A DNA stretch of 64,000 bases from Corynebacterium marinum DSM 44953 (GCF_000835165.1 NZ_CP007790.1:1-64000); one strand, 5' to 3'. Counted from the stretch's first letter, positions 21,186-30,564 are shown. The notes: generated from the letters alone by a model not told the origin. Program-made: numbers and translations.

Positions 21186-21875
21186 GTGAACACTGAGGAA
21201 GCAGAAATCCGGACTCTCGTCTCCTACTGCGAGGACAACCTGGGGGATCCCCACCTGTGGAAGACCCCGGACGGGTACCCCGAGAGTCTGGCGCTGTGCA
21301 TCATCGATTCGCTCTACTCCACGGGGTCCCACTACACCTCGGTGGTCAACGTGATCAGGCGGTACAAGGAGAAGTACCCCGCCGGCGGCAAGCACGGCGC
21401 GGAAGATCTCCTCCGGTCCATCATGGAGGCCGGCGGCGCCCGGAAATGGGCCGAGGACGTGGTGCAGAACAGAAAGCCCGCCCACACCCGCCCCGGGGCA
21501 CCGCTGAAAGCAGAGATCATCGAACAGGCGGCCCAGCTCATGATTGACCTGGGCATCCACACCGTCCCCGATCTGCGCCGGGTGGTGGAGGAGAAACCGC
21601 AGGACAATCCCGTCTATTACGGCTGGAAGAAACTGCCGAGCCAGAGCTCCGGGGTCACCTACAACTACCTGCTCCTACTGGCTGGCATGCAGTCCATCAA
21701 GCCCGACCGCATGGTCCTGCGTTTCCTCGCCGACGCTCTGGGCAAGAACACGCAGATATCCAATGACCGGGCATGCAGACTCCTTACAGAGACCGCGAAG
21801 CATCTAGGCGTCGAGCCCCGGGTCCTCGACCACATCGTCTGGCGGGCGGCGTCGGGACGCGAACTCACGGACTGA
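21186..21875 (+). CDS. Uncharacterised actinobacterial protein, possible HhH-type fold
   Basis: 229 residues from GTG 21186, preceded by AAGGAG. It is soluble, with no signal peptide. Striking segments are YPESLALCIIDSLYSTGSHY (near residue 35), YTSVVNVIRRYKEKY, and SSGVTYNYLLLLAGM followed by KPDRMVLRFLADAL near 170. Actinobacterial homologues with the same layout exist. The last part looks like the helix-hairpin-helix plus Asp arrangement of HhH-GPD DNA glycosylases (a Gly-rich turn, then a helix and KPDR). That is an inference from pattern only; no catalytic Lys or FeS Cys cluster is seen. It stands alone with its own ribosome site. Confidence 0.7.
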   Translation: MNTEEAEIRTLVSYCEDNLGDPHLWKTPDGYPESLALCIIDSLYSTGSHYTSVVNVIRRYKEKYPAGGKHGAEDLLRSIMEAGGARKWAEDVVQNRKPAHTRPGAPLKAEIIEQAAQLMIDLGIHTVPDLRRVVEEKPQDNPVYYGWKKLPSQSSGVTYNYLLLLAGMQSIKPDRMVLRFLADALGKNTQISNDRACRLLTETAKHLGVEPRVLDHIVWRAASGRELTD

Positions 21876-21935
21876 GCGGGTGATCGGCCCCGTCACCTTC
21901 CGCATCTCCACCCGGGTTTCGTTAGGATGGCCACC

Positions 21936-22457
21936 ATGACCAACAAGACCGCTACCGCGACGCTGCACACCAACCGCGGCGACATTGTCATCGAGCTCTT
22001 CGGGAACCACGCCCCGGTCACCGTCGAGAACTTCGTCGGCCTGGCACAGGGCACCAAGGAGTACTCCACCGAAAACGCTAAGGGCGAGAAGAGCGGCCCG
22101 TTCTACGACGGCGCCGTGTTCCACCGCGTCATCGACGGCTTCATGATCCAGGGCGGCGACCCGACCGGCACCGGCCGTGGCGGCCCGGGCTTCATGTTCG
22201 CCGACGAGTTCCACCCGGAGCTGCGCTTCGACCGCTCCTACCTGCTGGCCATGGCCAACGCCGGCCCGGGCACCAACGGCTCCCAGTTCTTCATCACCAC
22301 CGGCCCGACCCCGCACCTGAACAACCACCACACCATCTTCGGCGAGGTCGTCGACGAGGAGTCCCGCAAGGTCGTCGACGCGATCTCCTCCACCCCGACC
22401 GACCGCATGGACCGCCCGGTCGAGCCGGTCGTCATCGAATCCGTCACCATCGCCTAA
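21936..22457 (+). CDS. ppiA: Cyclophilin-type peptidyl-prolyl cis-trans isomerase
   Basis: 173 residues from ATG 21936 ([19 protein letters not shown]); ATG 21927 is nine bases upstream but less well spaced from AGGATGG. Catalytic cyclophilin motifs are intact: [19 protein letters not shown] near residue 62 (catalytic Arg), [19 protein letters not shown] near 105 and [11 protein letters not shown] near 130. No signal peptide, so cytoplasmic. It occupies its usual corynebacterial place near the origin, upstream of the rhomboid gene. Confidence 0.96.
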   Translation: MTNKTATATLHTNRGDIVIELFGNHAPVTVENFVGLAQGTKEYSTENAKGEKSGPFYDGAVFHRVIDGFMIQGGDPTGTGRGGPGFMFADEFHPELRFDRSYLLAMANAGPGTNGSQFFITTGPTPHLNNHHTIFGEVVDEESRKVVDAISSTPTDRMDRPVEPVVIESVTIA

Positions 22458-22471
22458 CACCCCCTTCCCCG

Positions 22472-22512
22472 AAGGCCCGCCACGTTGCTTATCGACGTCG
22501 GCGGGCCTTCCC
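22472..22512 (+). terminator. Terminator between ppiA and the rhomboid gene
   Basis: AAGGCCCGCC pairs with GGCGGGCCTT, followed by CCCCTTTCC. The loop contains GCTTATCGAC, the reverse complement of the motif repeated through the window. Confidence 0.75.
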
Positions 22513-22532
22513 CTTTCCAGGAGCCCTCATAA

Positions 22533-23180
22533 GTGACCACCCTGCGCCGTTGGTGGGCTGACGCCCCCGCCACCACACTGCTCACTCTCACCGCGGTTAT
22601 CGTCTACGCGATCACCGCGCTGCAGTCCGGCTCCCTGATGGACAACCTCCCCGGTTCCTCTCTCGGCGCCGCCTGGGTCCTCTACGGCCCGGAGGTAGCG
22701 CAGGGCGGGCTGGACCGCCTGCGGGCCCTCGGCGCGATCTTCCTCCACATCGACCTGGGCCACGTGGCCATCAACAGCTTCATGCTCCTGCTCATAGGCC
22801 GCGAGATCGAGCGGTTCGCCGGCACAGCCCTGTACTCCGCGGCCTTTTTCGCCGGGGGAATCGGCGCCTCCGCCACCGTCCTGTGGATGGCGCCGTACAA
22901 CCCGACCGCGGGGGCCTCCGGGGCGTTGTTCGCGCTCATGGTCCTGCTGCTGGGCATCACCCGCGCTCGGGGCGGCGACCTGCGCGCGCCCCTGGCGCTG
23001 ATCCTGGTGAACGTGGCGTACACCTTCATCGCCCCGTCAGTGTCTCTCTGGGGCCACCTCGGGGGACTCTTCGCCGGTCTGCTCATGGTGTTGTTCTTCG
23101 TCCACCCGCGGGCAGCCTTTCGCTGGGCGGGTGTGCTGGGCGTGCTCCTGCTCTCCTGCGCGGCAGTCCTGCTTGTGTAA
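22533..23180 (+). CDS. Rhomboid family intramembrane serine protease
   Basis: 215 residues from GTG 22533. Six or so membrane helices. The catalytic Ser is in GASGALFALM near residue 128 and the catalytic His in LWGHLGGLFAGL near 172. The HxxxN of the oxyanion region is HVAINSFML near 75, and the usual rhomboid GxxxG spacing is present in the last helices. Rhomboids cut single-pass membrane proteins inside the bilayer. The substrate is unknown; the anchored surface proteins in the window are only possibilities. It sits downstream of ppiA, a conserved order in corynebacteria, and converges on the DnaA-box gap. Confidence 0.93.
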   Translation: MTTLRRWWADAPATTLLTLTAVIVYAITALQSGSLMDNLPGSSLGAAWVLYGPEVAQGGLDRLRALGAIFLHIDLGHVAINSFMLLLIGREIERFAGTALYSAAFFAGGIGASATVLWMAPYNPTAGASGALFALMVLLLGITRARGGDLRAPLALILVNVAYTFIAPSVSLWGHLGGLFAGLLMVLFFVHPRAAFRWAGVLGVLLLSCAAVLLV

Positions 23181-23547
23181 TCCGGGGGCTGAAAGTTATC
23201 CACAGGCTGTGGAGTGATCTGTGGATATTGTGAAGAACATCTCTTCGGGCAAACCATCCCCAGCCTGTGGATAACTTTGTGGACAGTTTTCCCCACCTGC
23301 GCAAACGTTCGAATAATTCACGATTTTCACAGCTTATGGGGCCAGCCGACGAACTTTTCCGGTGTCCTGACACCAAACTACACACGTGTAACTATCCACA
23401 GTGTGGATAACTCCTGTGGAAGGATTCCGGCCGTGGGGGCTGGTGGATAACTCCGTGGAATTCTCCACCGGCCTGGGGATAAACAGGGCAGTTATCCACA
23501 TTCCTCCGCCCGGTGACTGATTCGTGTCCTTCGCACCTGTGGCAGCC
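23181..23547. promoter_or_regulatory. Cluster of DnaA boxes, possible datA-like site
   Basis: A 367-base gap between convergent genes with no coding potential. Perfect TTATCCACA boxes lie at 23196-23204 (+), 23266-23274 (-), 23402-23410 (-) and 23492-23500 (+). One-mismatch boxes lie at 23220-23228 (-), 23392-23400 (+), 23442-23450 (-) and 23474-23482 (-), with a TGTGGACAG at 23278-23286. That density rivals oriC. An AT-rich stretch sits in the middle (about 23300-23335). It lies between gene ends, so promoter control by DnaA is unlikely. DnaA titration (as at datA in E. coli), DnaA reactivation or an accessory origin are the candidates. The boxes are seen; the role is inferred. Confidence 0.8.
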
Positions 23548-25015
23548 TCAGGACATCGCCAGGGCAATCCCCATCACGACCAGGAAGCCGACGAACGGGG
23601 CGATGACGGTCACCCTGCCGATGTCCTTGTAGGACTGGCGGTGCGTGAGGCCGCACACGAGTAGCAGGGTGATGACGGCACCGTTGTGGGGGAGCGAATC
23701 GAAACTGACGGAGGCCATCGCCGTCACGTGGTACATCAGCTCCGGACTGACGCCCTGTTCGGCGGTCATTCGCGCAAGATCTGAGCCGAAGCTCTCCAGC
23801 GCGATGCTGAGTCCGCCGGAGGACGATCCGGTGATGGCTGCGATCACGGCGGTGGATAGTTCCGCCACCACGAGCGCGTTGTCGCTGACCTCGAATATGC
23901 CTTCCCGGATGACGGCGAATATTGCCAGTGAGGCGATCACGCCACCGTAACCGACCTCGCTCGCCGTGGTGAATGCGGGGAGCACGGCGGTCTTGGCGCC
24001 CTCCGAGATGCCGTCGACGTAGTCCTTGGCCCGCTTCGGCCGCATGAGGAAGATGGCGATGACCGCCGTGGCGAGGGCGATCGTCACCGACCAGACCCCG
24101 ATGACACTGCTCAAGGTCGTGGCGCCGAACTGTTCCTCGGCGAGGTAGTCGAAGTTCATCGTCGTGGAGAAGACGTACACGAACAGGAAGTTCATGGTGA
24201 CGACGACCAGAATGGGCACCAGCGCGATCACGCCCCTGACGGCCACGTTCTGCGCTGTCTGCGGGCGCTCCAGGACTGCGACGCCGCCGCCGGTGGACGG
24301 TGCCGTGCCGGCGGGGGAAGGGCCGTCACTGTCCGGCGATCCCGCTTTCAGGTCGGGTCCATATGATTCTCCGGCGTGGATTAATTTGCGCTGGCGCCAG
24401 GTGAGCCAGGCGATTCCGAAGGCGTAGGTGACCATTGCCCCGAGGATGCCCAGGACCGGGGCGGCGAACGTGGTGGTTTCGAAGTACCGGGTGGGGATGG
24501 CGTTGTGGATCTGCGGGGATCCCGGCAGGGCGGCCATGGCGAAGGAGAAGAACCCCAGGGCGATCGCGGCCGGCATCAGGCGTTTGGGGATACCCGCCTC
24601 CTGGAACAGGGCCTGCGCGATCGGGTACATCGCGAAGACCACCACTCACGCGCTCACGCCGCCGTAGGTGAGCAGTGCCGAGGCTATCGACGTGGCGAGG
24701 ATGGCGCGCTGCGGGCCCAGTGCCCTGGAAATCCACCGGGCGAGATCTTCGGCGTACCCCGATACCGACATCAGCCGTCCGAAAATTGCGCCGACCAGAA
24801 ACACCGGGAAGAACTTCACGATGAATCCGCCCAGGGCCGGCATAAAAATTTGAGTGTAGGAGGCAAAGAGAAGTGCCCCGGAGAACAGGACGGCGATCAT
24901 CGCGGCGACCGGCGCGATGAAGATGACTGAGTGGCCCCGGTAGGCGAAGAAAATGAGGAATGCCAGCGACACCAGGATGCCGATAAAGGGAAGGACTATA
25001 GGGGTTCTCTTTCAT
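23548..25015 (-). pseudogene. GntP-family permease, disrupted by a frameshift and a stop
   Basis: A gluconate/organic-acid proton symporter of the GntP type, about 488 codons if repaired. Family motifs remain: TYGGVS near residue 120, GSSSGGLSIALESFG near 390 and SFDSLPHNGAVITLLLVCG near 430. Two lesions are visible. First, ATG 25015 gives MKENP, but one extra base (T after CCC, about 25000) throws off the frame; removing it restores IVLPFIGILVSLAFLIFF. Second, an in-frame TGA at 24648-24646 splits GGVSA from VVVFAMYP, probably a former TGG. The rest reads without damage, so decay is recent or the sequence is wrong at two points. The 3' end borders the DnaA-box cluster. Confidence 0.85.
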
Positions 25016-25366
25016 AGTGATGGGGTTGGCGCCAAGACGCCGGCGAGCAGATGATGCGCGATTGCCCCTGCCGGCGTGACGGATTACCGGGAGAGCTGAT
25101 GTGACTTCTGCCTTATCTCGCAGAATTAGTAATGCGGGTCACTAGTAACAACTGCACTGCGCGCGCCCCGATGAGAACGATGATTATTGATTTTTCGATA
25201 CCAGATCTAGTGTTGATTAATGTTGGAAATACAATAGAGATGGCCGGGTGCGGGTCCGGAGAGGACCACGGCACCTCGGGTTCAACAGCGTGGAGGATCA
25301 GCAAAACCCCGGTCCCCGCCGCCGGACGGCAGCAGAAACCGGGGTTGAACCACGCGGGGAGGGCGG
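25016..25366. other. Intergenic spacer upstream of the GntP pseudogene
   Basis: 351 bases with no gene. An AT-rich part (25160-25245, with several TTGATT/GATTATTGA strings) may hold the promoter of the leftward permease. The right end holds the crgA terminator. Nothing else is recognisable. Confidence 0.5.
25303..25347 (-). terminator. Terminator of crgA
   Basis: Reading leftward, AACCCCGG and CCGGGGTT form the outer stem with an inner GCTGCCGTCCGGCGGC hairpin, followed by TTTTG. It lies 20 bases after the crgA stop and likely ends the pkn operon transcript too. Confidence 0.75.
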
Positions 25367-25633
25367 CTAGCGCCAGCCCATCGTCATCAGCAGGCCCAGG
25401 ACGAAGAGTCCGAAGCCGATGCCGTAATTCCAGGGCCCGAGTTCCACCATGAAGGGGATCTGGGCGCCCGCCAGGTAATTCACGATGAGCCACACGAGTC
25501 CCGCGAGCATCAGCCCGAACATGAGGACCTTGTACCAGAGCGGCGTGCCGCCGGTGTTGATCTTCACGGGGGTGCGGTTGGCGGAGGAGGTCGAATGGGC
25601 GATGGGGCTCTTGGTGATCTTTGCCTTGGGCAT
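25367..25633 (-). CDS. crgA: Cell division protein CrgA
   Basis: 88 residues from ATG 25633. A basic N-terminal tail ([20 protein letters not shown]) is followed by two membrane helices: [20 protein letters not shown] near 35-54 and [19 protein letters not shown] at the end. This is the standard CrgA layout. In actinobacteria CrgA interacts with FtsZ, FtsQ and the penicillin-binding proteins and helps place the divisome. Its position directly downstream of pknB is conserved. 46 bases separate it from pknB, so it may be read from the same transcript. Confidence 0.92.
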   Translation of the reverse strand: MPKAKITKSPIAHSTSSANRTPVKINTGGTPLWYKVLMFGLMLAGLVWLIVNYLAGAQIPFMVELGPWNYGIGFGLFVLGLLMTMGWR

Positions 25634-25679
25634 CGTGGGGGGCCTTTCGGTGGGTTGTCAGGATCAGGTTAGCAGCAGA

Positions 25680-27647
25680 TCACCGTCTGTTGAGGAGCTG
25701 TTCCAGGGGGTTGGCGGGGGGAGCCTCGACGGTGTCGGCGCCCGGTACAAAGACGCCGACGTCGAACTCCCAGTACCGCACCGTGATCGTCTGGTCCCGG
25801 CGGAGCGTGGTGCCCTGGGAGGGGTCGGAGGCGGCGATGAGACCGGCGTCGACGAGTGCCCCCGTGCTCACGGGTTCGCCCGTGGCGAGGTTGCCGGTCC
25901 AGCCGGCGGCCCGGAGCGAGGCCAGGGCCTCCTCCTCGCTGAGACGGGTGATGCCGGGCATGGTCATGATCATGCCGTTGGACACCTCGAGGGTGACGGC
26001 GGTGCCCGGGGGCACCTGGGATCCTTCGTCGCTGACGGAGAGGACGAGGCCCTCGGTTTCGGCGGAGTCGCTCATCCGCACCTGGGCGACCAGGCCGAGG
26101 TCGTTGAGTGTGGCCTCCGCCTGCTCCAGCTGCATGCCGGAGAGGGTGGGGACGCGGATGAGGGCGGGGCCGGTGGAGACGGTGATCCGCACGCGGGAAC
26201 CCTTCGAGATCTGCGCCCCGGCGGGCGGGTTCTGCTCGATGATCAGCCCGGCGGCCACCGTGCCGGAGTTCTCCTCCGCCACCTGCTGCTCCAGCAGCAG
26301 GCCGGCCGCGGTCAGCGCTTCGGCGGCCTGCTGCGGGTTGAGCCCCGTGACGTCGGGGACGTCGGTGATCTCCCGCCCGCTGGACACCGCCACGGTCACC
26401 GTGGTGCCCTTCTGCAGCTGCGAGCCGGCGGTCGGGTTGGTGCGGATGACGTCGCCGCGGGGGACGTCGGGCGAGGGTTCCTCGTTGACGTCGACCCGCA
26501 GTTCCAGCGCCTCCAGCTGCGCGACGGCGTCCTGGCGGGGCAGGCCGGTGACGTCCGGGACCGCGACGGTGTTCTGCACGGTCTGCGTCTGCCCGCCATC
26601 TCCGCCGCTGTCGCCGCCCCGCAGGTCCCAGAGGAAAGCGCCGCCGATACCCACCGCGATCAGGGCCAGCAGCGCCGCGAGCCACACCATCCATCTGCTT
26701 CTCGACGCCCCCTCGTCCCCGCGCACCACCGACGTGACGGTCGTGGGGGTGTCCTCGACGGGTTCGACGGCGGTGATGTGGTGCCGCGCGGCGTCGGTGA
26801 CCGCGTTGCGGGAGAGCTTCAGCAGGTCCTTGCCCATGTCGGCGGCCGACTGGTAGCGGTCCGCGGGGTGCTTGGCCATGGCGGTGAGCACCACCGCGTC
26901 GACGTTGACGGCGGCGGTGGGGGAGAGGGGGGTGTCGATAAGCGAGGAGGGTGCGTCCGGTTCCTCCTGGACGTGCTGGTACGCCACGGCGAAGGGGGTT
27001 TCGCCCTGGAAGGGCGGCCGGCCGGTGAGGAGTTCATAGAGCACGCAGCCGAGAGCGTAGACGTCGGAGCGGCCGTCGGCGGCCTTGCCGCGCGCCTGCT
27101 CGGGGGAGAGGTACTGCGCGGTGCCGATGACGGCGGAGGTCTGGGTCATCGCGGAGGTGGAGTCGTCGAGCGCGCGGGCGATGCCGAAGTCCATCACCTT
27201 GACCTCACCGGTGTTGGTGATCATGATGTTCGCCGGCTTGACGTCGCGGTGGATGATGCCCGCGTCGTGGCTGACCTGCAGCGCCTCGGCCACCGGGAGG
27301 AGTATCTCCGCGGCGCGGGTCGGGGTGAGGGGCCCCTCCTCGCGGACGATGTCCCGCAGGGTGCGGCCGTGGACCCGCTCCATGACGATGTAGGGGACGG
27401 CGATGCCGTCGACGACCGTGTCGCCGGTGTCGTAGACGGCCACGATGGCGGGGTGGTTGAGCCTGCCGGAGTTCTGCGCCTCCCGGCGGAACCGCTCCCG
27501 GAAGCTCACGTCCCGGGCGAGCTCCACCCGGAGCATCTTGACGGCGACCCCGCGGCCGATCAGGGTGTCCTGGGCGGCGTAGACCTCGGACATGCCCCCG
27601 GTGCCGATCACCTCGGCCAGGTCGTAGCGGTCACCGATCAGAGACAT
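25680..27647 (-). CDS. pknB: Serine/threonine protein kinase PknB with PASTA domains
   Basis: 655 residues. The cytoplasmic kinase domain (1-275) has the Gly loop IGTGGMSEVY, catalytic Lys37 in VAVKML, HRDVKPANI near 136, DFGIA near 155 and the APE-like SPEQA near 182. A single membrane helix (WMVWLAALLALIAVGIGGAF) is near 340. The outer part has four PASTA repeats, starting VPDVTGLP, VPDVTGLN, VPTLSGMQ and MPGITRLS, which bind muropeptides. PknB senses wall state and phosphorylates growth and division proteins. Its start ATG 27647 overlaps the pknA stop (ATGA), as expected for a coupled pair. Phosphatase PstP is in the same operon. Confidence 0.97.
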   Translation of the reverse strand: MSLIGDRYDLAEVIGTGGMSEVYAAQDTLIGRGVAVKMLRVELARDVSFRERFRREAQNSGRLNHPAIVAVYDTGDTVVDGIAVPYIVMERVHGRTLRDIVREEGPLTPTRAAEILLPVAEALQVSHDAGIIHRDVKPANIMITNTGEVKVMDFGIARALDDSTSAMTQTSAVIGTAQYLSPEQARGKAADGRSDVYALGCVLYELLTGRPPFQGETPFAVAYQHVQEEPDAPSSLIDTPLSPTAAVNVDAVVLTAMAKHPADRYQSAADMGKDLLKLSRNAVTDAARHHITAVEPVEDTPTTVTSVVRGDEGASRSRWMVWLAALLALIAVGIGGAFLWDLRGGDSGGDGGQTQTVQNTVAVPDVTGLPRQDAVAQLEALELRVDVNEEPSPDVPRGDVIRTNPTAGSQLQKGTTVTVAVSSGREITDVPDVTGLNPQQAAEALTAAGLLLEQQVAEENSGTVAAGLIIEQNPPAGAQISKGSRVRITVSTGPALIRVPTLSGMQLEQAEATLNDLGLVAQVRMSDSAETEGLVLSVSDEGSQVPPGTAVTLEVSNGMIMTMPGITRLSEEEALASLRAAGWTGNLATGEPVSTGALVDAGLIAASDPSQGTTLRRDQTITVRYWEFDVGVFVPGADTVEAPPANPLEQLLNRR

Positions 27648-29131
27648 CAGGTTCCTCCGTTGGTCATGTTCCCCAGGTTATCCAGGAATTCATCGGCGCC
27701 GCCCGGAGTTGCGTTACCTGTCGCCGGCGGCGGCTGGGTCTGCGGTTGCGGTTGCGGCTGTGTCTGGGTCTGTGTCTGGGGCTGGGTCGGAGTCGGCTGG
27801 GGCGCCGGGCTGGGCTCTGGTTCAGGCTCCGGCTCTGCGGTCACCTCCGTGGGGGTGATCAACTCGGTGATGGTCTCCTGGGGTGCCTGAGTCGGCGGGG
27901 CCGGCGCCACGGTGGGTTCCTCCGCCGTCGGGGTGACCCACTCGGTGACGATCTCCTGCGTGACGGTCGGCGGCGTCTGCGTGGGTTCCGGTTCCGTGCC
28001 CGCGCCATCGAAGAGGCCGGCCTGCCAGGCGAAGTAGAGCCCGCCACCGAGCAGGGCCGCGATGAGCACGGCCAGCAGCACCCCCGAGATGAAACCGCCG
28101 CCCCCGCCGCCCCCGCTGCGGCGGGGCTGTGCGGGGGGCGCGGGAGGTGCTGTCACGGTGGCCGAGGCCGCGGGCCTGACCGTCGTGGGGTGGGTGACCG
28201 CCCCCAGCATGCGGGTGGATTCGGTGGGCGAGGGCTCGGGGGCCAGACGGGTCATCACCGCGGACTTCGGCTGCGGGGGCCGCTGGCCGAGCCGCACGGC
28301 GGACACGGCCAGCGCCATCTCGTTGCCGTTGGCGAAACGCTGCGTCGGGTCCTTGCGCAGGGCGATGCCGATCAGCTCGCGGGTTTCGGCGCTGACGCTG
28401 GTGGACAGCGCCGGCGGCGCCTGGCTGATGTGGGCCAGGGCCACCGACACGGAGGAATCCCCGGTGAAGGGCCGACGGCCCGCCAGCATCTCGTACCCGA
28501 CGACGCCCAGCGAGTAGATGTCGCTGCTCGCCGTGACCTCCCGCCCCTGCGCCTGCTCGGGGGAGACGTACTGGGCGGTGCCCACCACCATGCCGGTGCG
28601 GGTCAGCGGCACCGCGGCCGCCGCCTTCGCGATGCCGAAGTCGGTGATCTTGACCTGCCCGTTCTGGGTGATCATCAGGTTGCCCGGCTTGATGTCGCGG
28701 TGGACCAGGTCCATGCGGTGGATGATGGACAACCCGTGCGCGGCCTGCTCCAGAACATCCAGGGCGAGGTCCTCGGTGAGGGTGTTCTCCCGCGCAAGCA
28801 GGTCGGCCAGCGACTCGCCGCGCACGTACTCCATGGCGATGAAGCAGAACGTGTGCCCGCTGGGGTCGGGGATCTCCCGGTAGTCGTAGGTGCGCACGAC
28901 GTTGTCTGAGTCGATGAGTTCGGCGGTCTCCGCCTCGTTGCGGAAGCGGTCGAGGAACTCCCGGTTGTCCGAGAACTCCGGGCGCAGGACCTTGACGGCC
29001 ACCTCGCGGTCGAGGACGGTGTCGTCCGCCAGCCACACGGTGGACATGCCGCCGTGGCCGATGATCCACTGCAGGACGTAGTCCGGCCCGATGAGGTTCT
29101 GGAGCCGCTCGCGGCCCTCGATGTCGGCCAT
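27647..29131 (-). CDS. pknA: Serine/threonine protein kinase PknA
   Basis: 494 residues from ATG 29131 (MADIEGRERLQNLIG). The kinase domain has the Gly loop IGHGGMSTVW near 21, catalytic Lys in VAVKVLRPEF near 46, HRDIKPGNLM near 145 and DFGIAKA near 163. A membrane helix (GFISGVLLAVLIAALLGGGLYFAW) is near 355. The outer tail is a disordered Thr/Pro/Glu/Gln region ending in TQTQTQPQPQ, with no PASTA domains, as usual for PknA. It works with PknB in controlling cell shape and division. The start overlaps the pbpA stop and the stop overlaps pknB. Confidence 0.96.
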   Translation of the reverse strand: MADIEGRERLQNLIGPDYVLQWIIGHGGMSTVWLADDTVLDREVAVKVLRPEFSDNREFLDRFRNEAETAELIDSDNVVRTYDYREIPDPSGHTFCFIAMEYVRGESLADLLARENTLTEDLALDVLEQAAHGLSIIHRMDLVHRDIKPGNLMITQNGQVKITDFGIAKAAAAVPLTRTGMVVGTAQYVSPEQAQGREVTASSDIYSLGVVGYEMLAGRRPFTGDSSVSVALAHISQAPPALSTSVSAETRELIGIALRKDPTQRFANGNEMALAVSAVRLGQRPPQPKSAVMTRLAPEPSPTESTRMLGAVTHPTTVRPAASATVTAPPAPPAQPRRSGGGGGGGFISGVLLAVLIAALLGGGLYFAWQAGLFDGAGTEPEPTQTPPTVTQEIVTEWVTPTAEEPTVAPAPPTQAPQETITELITPTEVTAEPEPEPEPSPAPQPTPTQPQTQTQTQPQPQPQTQPPPATGNATPGGADEFLDNLGNMTNGGT

Positions 29132-30564
29132 CACTGACCCCCGGCCGCGTCCAGGACGGCACGCCCGACGGGGGAGGCCACCTGGCCGCCCGTCGCGCTG
29201 CTGCCGAACCCGCCGCCGTCCTTGACCACCACGGCCACGGCCACGTCGCTGTCCGGCAGGTACGCCACGTACCAGGTGTGCGGCGGGGTGCCCTCTCCGC
29301 CGTGCTCGGCGGTGCCGGTTTTCGAGGCGATGCCGGAGCGCCCGCCGGAGGTGTTGCGCTCGGAGGCGAGCATGAGATCCTCGATCTCCCCAGCCACCTC
29401 CGGGGAGACGGCCTGGGTGATCTCGCGCGGCTCGTTGCCGCGCAGCTCCCGCAGGTCGGTGCCGGTGATCCGGTCGACGAGGTAGGGCTCCATCCGGAGC
29501 CCGTCATTGGCGACGGTCGCGGCCATCACCGCGGCCTGCAGCGCCGACATGGTCACGTCGCGCTGCCCGATGGAGGTCTGACCGAGGGCGGCGTCGTCGG
29601 GGAGCTCGCCGAGGCTGCCCGGGGAGACCGGCAGACCCAGGTCGTACTGCTCGCCGACGCCGAAGGACTCGGCGGCCGAACGCAGGGCGTCGGCACCGAC
29701 GTCGATGCCCATCTCCACGAAGGCGGTGTTGCAGGACAGGGAGAACGCCGTCTCCAGGGACACCTGGCCGCCGCCCGCGCAGGTCTGGCCGGCGTAGTTG
29801 GTCAGCGTGGTGGTGGTGCCCGGCAGCGTGATCTCGGCCGCGCCGGTCAGCTGCGAGTCGGCGGAGTAGCCGTTGTCCAGGCCTGCCGCGGTGGTGATGA
29901 TCTTGAAGATCGACCCCGGCGGCAGTGTCTCCTGGGTGGCGTGGTTGATCAGCGGGTTGCCCGGATCCGTGGTCACGGACTCCCACGCGCCGGCGGCGGT
30001 GGCGGAATCGCTGAGCGGGTTCGGGTCGAAACCGGGGGAGGACGCCAGCGCGAGGACCTCGCCGCTGGAGGGTCGCAGGGCGACGACCGCACCTTCGTAA
30101 CCGTTGGCGCTCAACTGCCGGTGCGCGACCTCCTGCATGCGGGGGTCGAGCGTGAGCTCCAGGTTCGCTCCGGGGGAGTCCTTGCCCGTCAGGGTGTCCA
30201 GCCAGCGGGCGCTGAACAGTCCCGGGTCGGTGCCGTTGAGCACGCCGTTGTAGGAGGACTCCAGGCCGGAGGCGCCGAACTGGTCCGAGAGGTAACCGGT
30301 GACCGGGCCGAACGCGGTCGGGTTCTCGGAGGGGTAGGAGCGCTGGTACAGGCCCTCCCCGTCGGCGGCGGAGGTGGCCAGCACCATCCCACCGGTGGAG
30401 ATCTGGCCCCGCGGGGTGGACTTGAGCTCGAGGAAACCGCGCTGGTTGAGCGGGTTAGCCGCGTACTCGTCCTGCCGGAAGACGTGGATGATGCTCAGGT
30501 TGACCAGCAGGACCAGCGTCAGCAGGAGGGCGAAAATCGAGGTGAAACGAATGGAACGGTTCAT
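29131..30564 (-). CDS. pbpA: Penicillin-binding protein, class B transpeptidase
   Basis: 477 residues from ATG 30564 (MNRSIRFTSIFALLLTLVLL), one N-terminal membrane anchor. A dimerisation domain precedes the transpeptidase, which has the three active-site motifs: SIFK in LPPGSIFKIITTAAG near 218, SCN in FSLSCNTAFVEMG near 280 and KTGT in IASKTGTAEHG near 420. It cross-links peptidoglycan and works with the SEDS glycosyltransferase RodA encoded just upstream (overlap of four bases). A much longer open frame back to 32028 is rejected, as it runs through rodA out of phase. Confidence 0.96.
   Translation of the reverse strand: MNRSIRFTSIFALLLTLVLLVNLSIIHVFRQDEYAANPLNQRGFLELKSTPRGQISTGGMVLATSAADGEGLYQRSYPSENPTAFGPVTGYLSDQFGASGLESSYNGVLNGTDPGLFSARWLDTLTGKDSPGANLELTLDPRMQEVAHRQLSANGYEGAVVALRPSSGEVLALASSPGFDPNPLSDSATAAGAWESVTTDPGNPLINHATQETLPPGSIFKIITTAAGLDNGYSADSQLTGAAEITLPGTTTTLTNYAGQTCAGGGQVSLETAFSLSCNTAFVEMGIDVGADALRSAAESFGVGEQYDLGLPVSPGSLGELPDDAALGQTSIGQRDVTMSALQAAVMAATVANDGLRMEPYLVDRITGTDLRELRGNEPREITQAVSPEVAGEIEDLMLASERNTSGGRSGIASKTGTAEHGGEGTPPHTWYVAYLPDSDVAVAVVVKDGGGFGSSATGGQVASPVGRAVLDAAGGQ

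Noticed and set aside
17550..21560. 1336-codon open frame on the minus strand across metF-metE
   Set aside because: It mirrors the highly GC-biased codons of metE and metF, which are certain by homology. No motif is present.
24326..25015. 229-codon gene starting at ATG 25015
   Set aside because: After five codons it is a shifted frame of the GntP permease. The start belongs to the pseudogene.
25485..27890. 801-codon plus-strand frame opposite pknB
   Set aside because: Shadow of the PknB kinase and PASTA domains; no recognisable domain.
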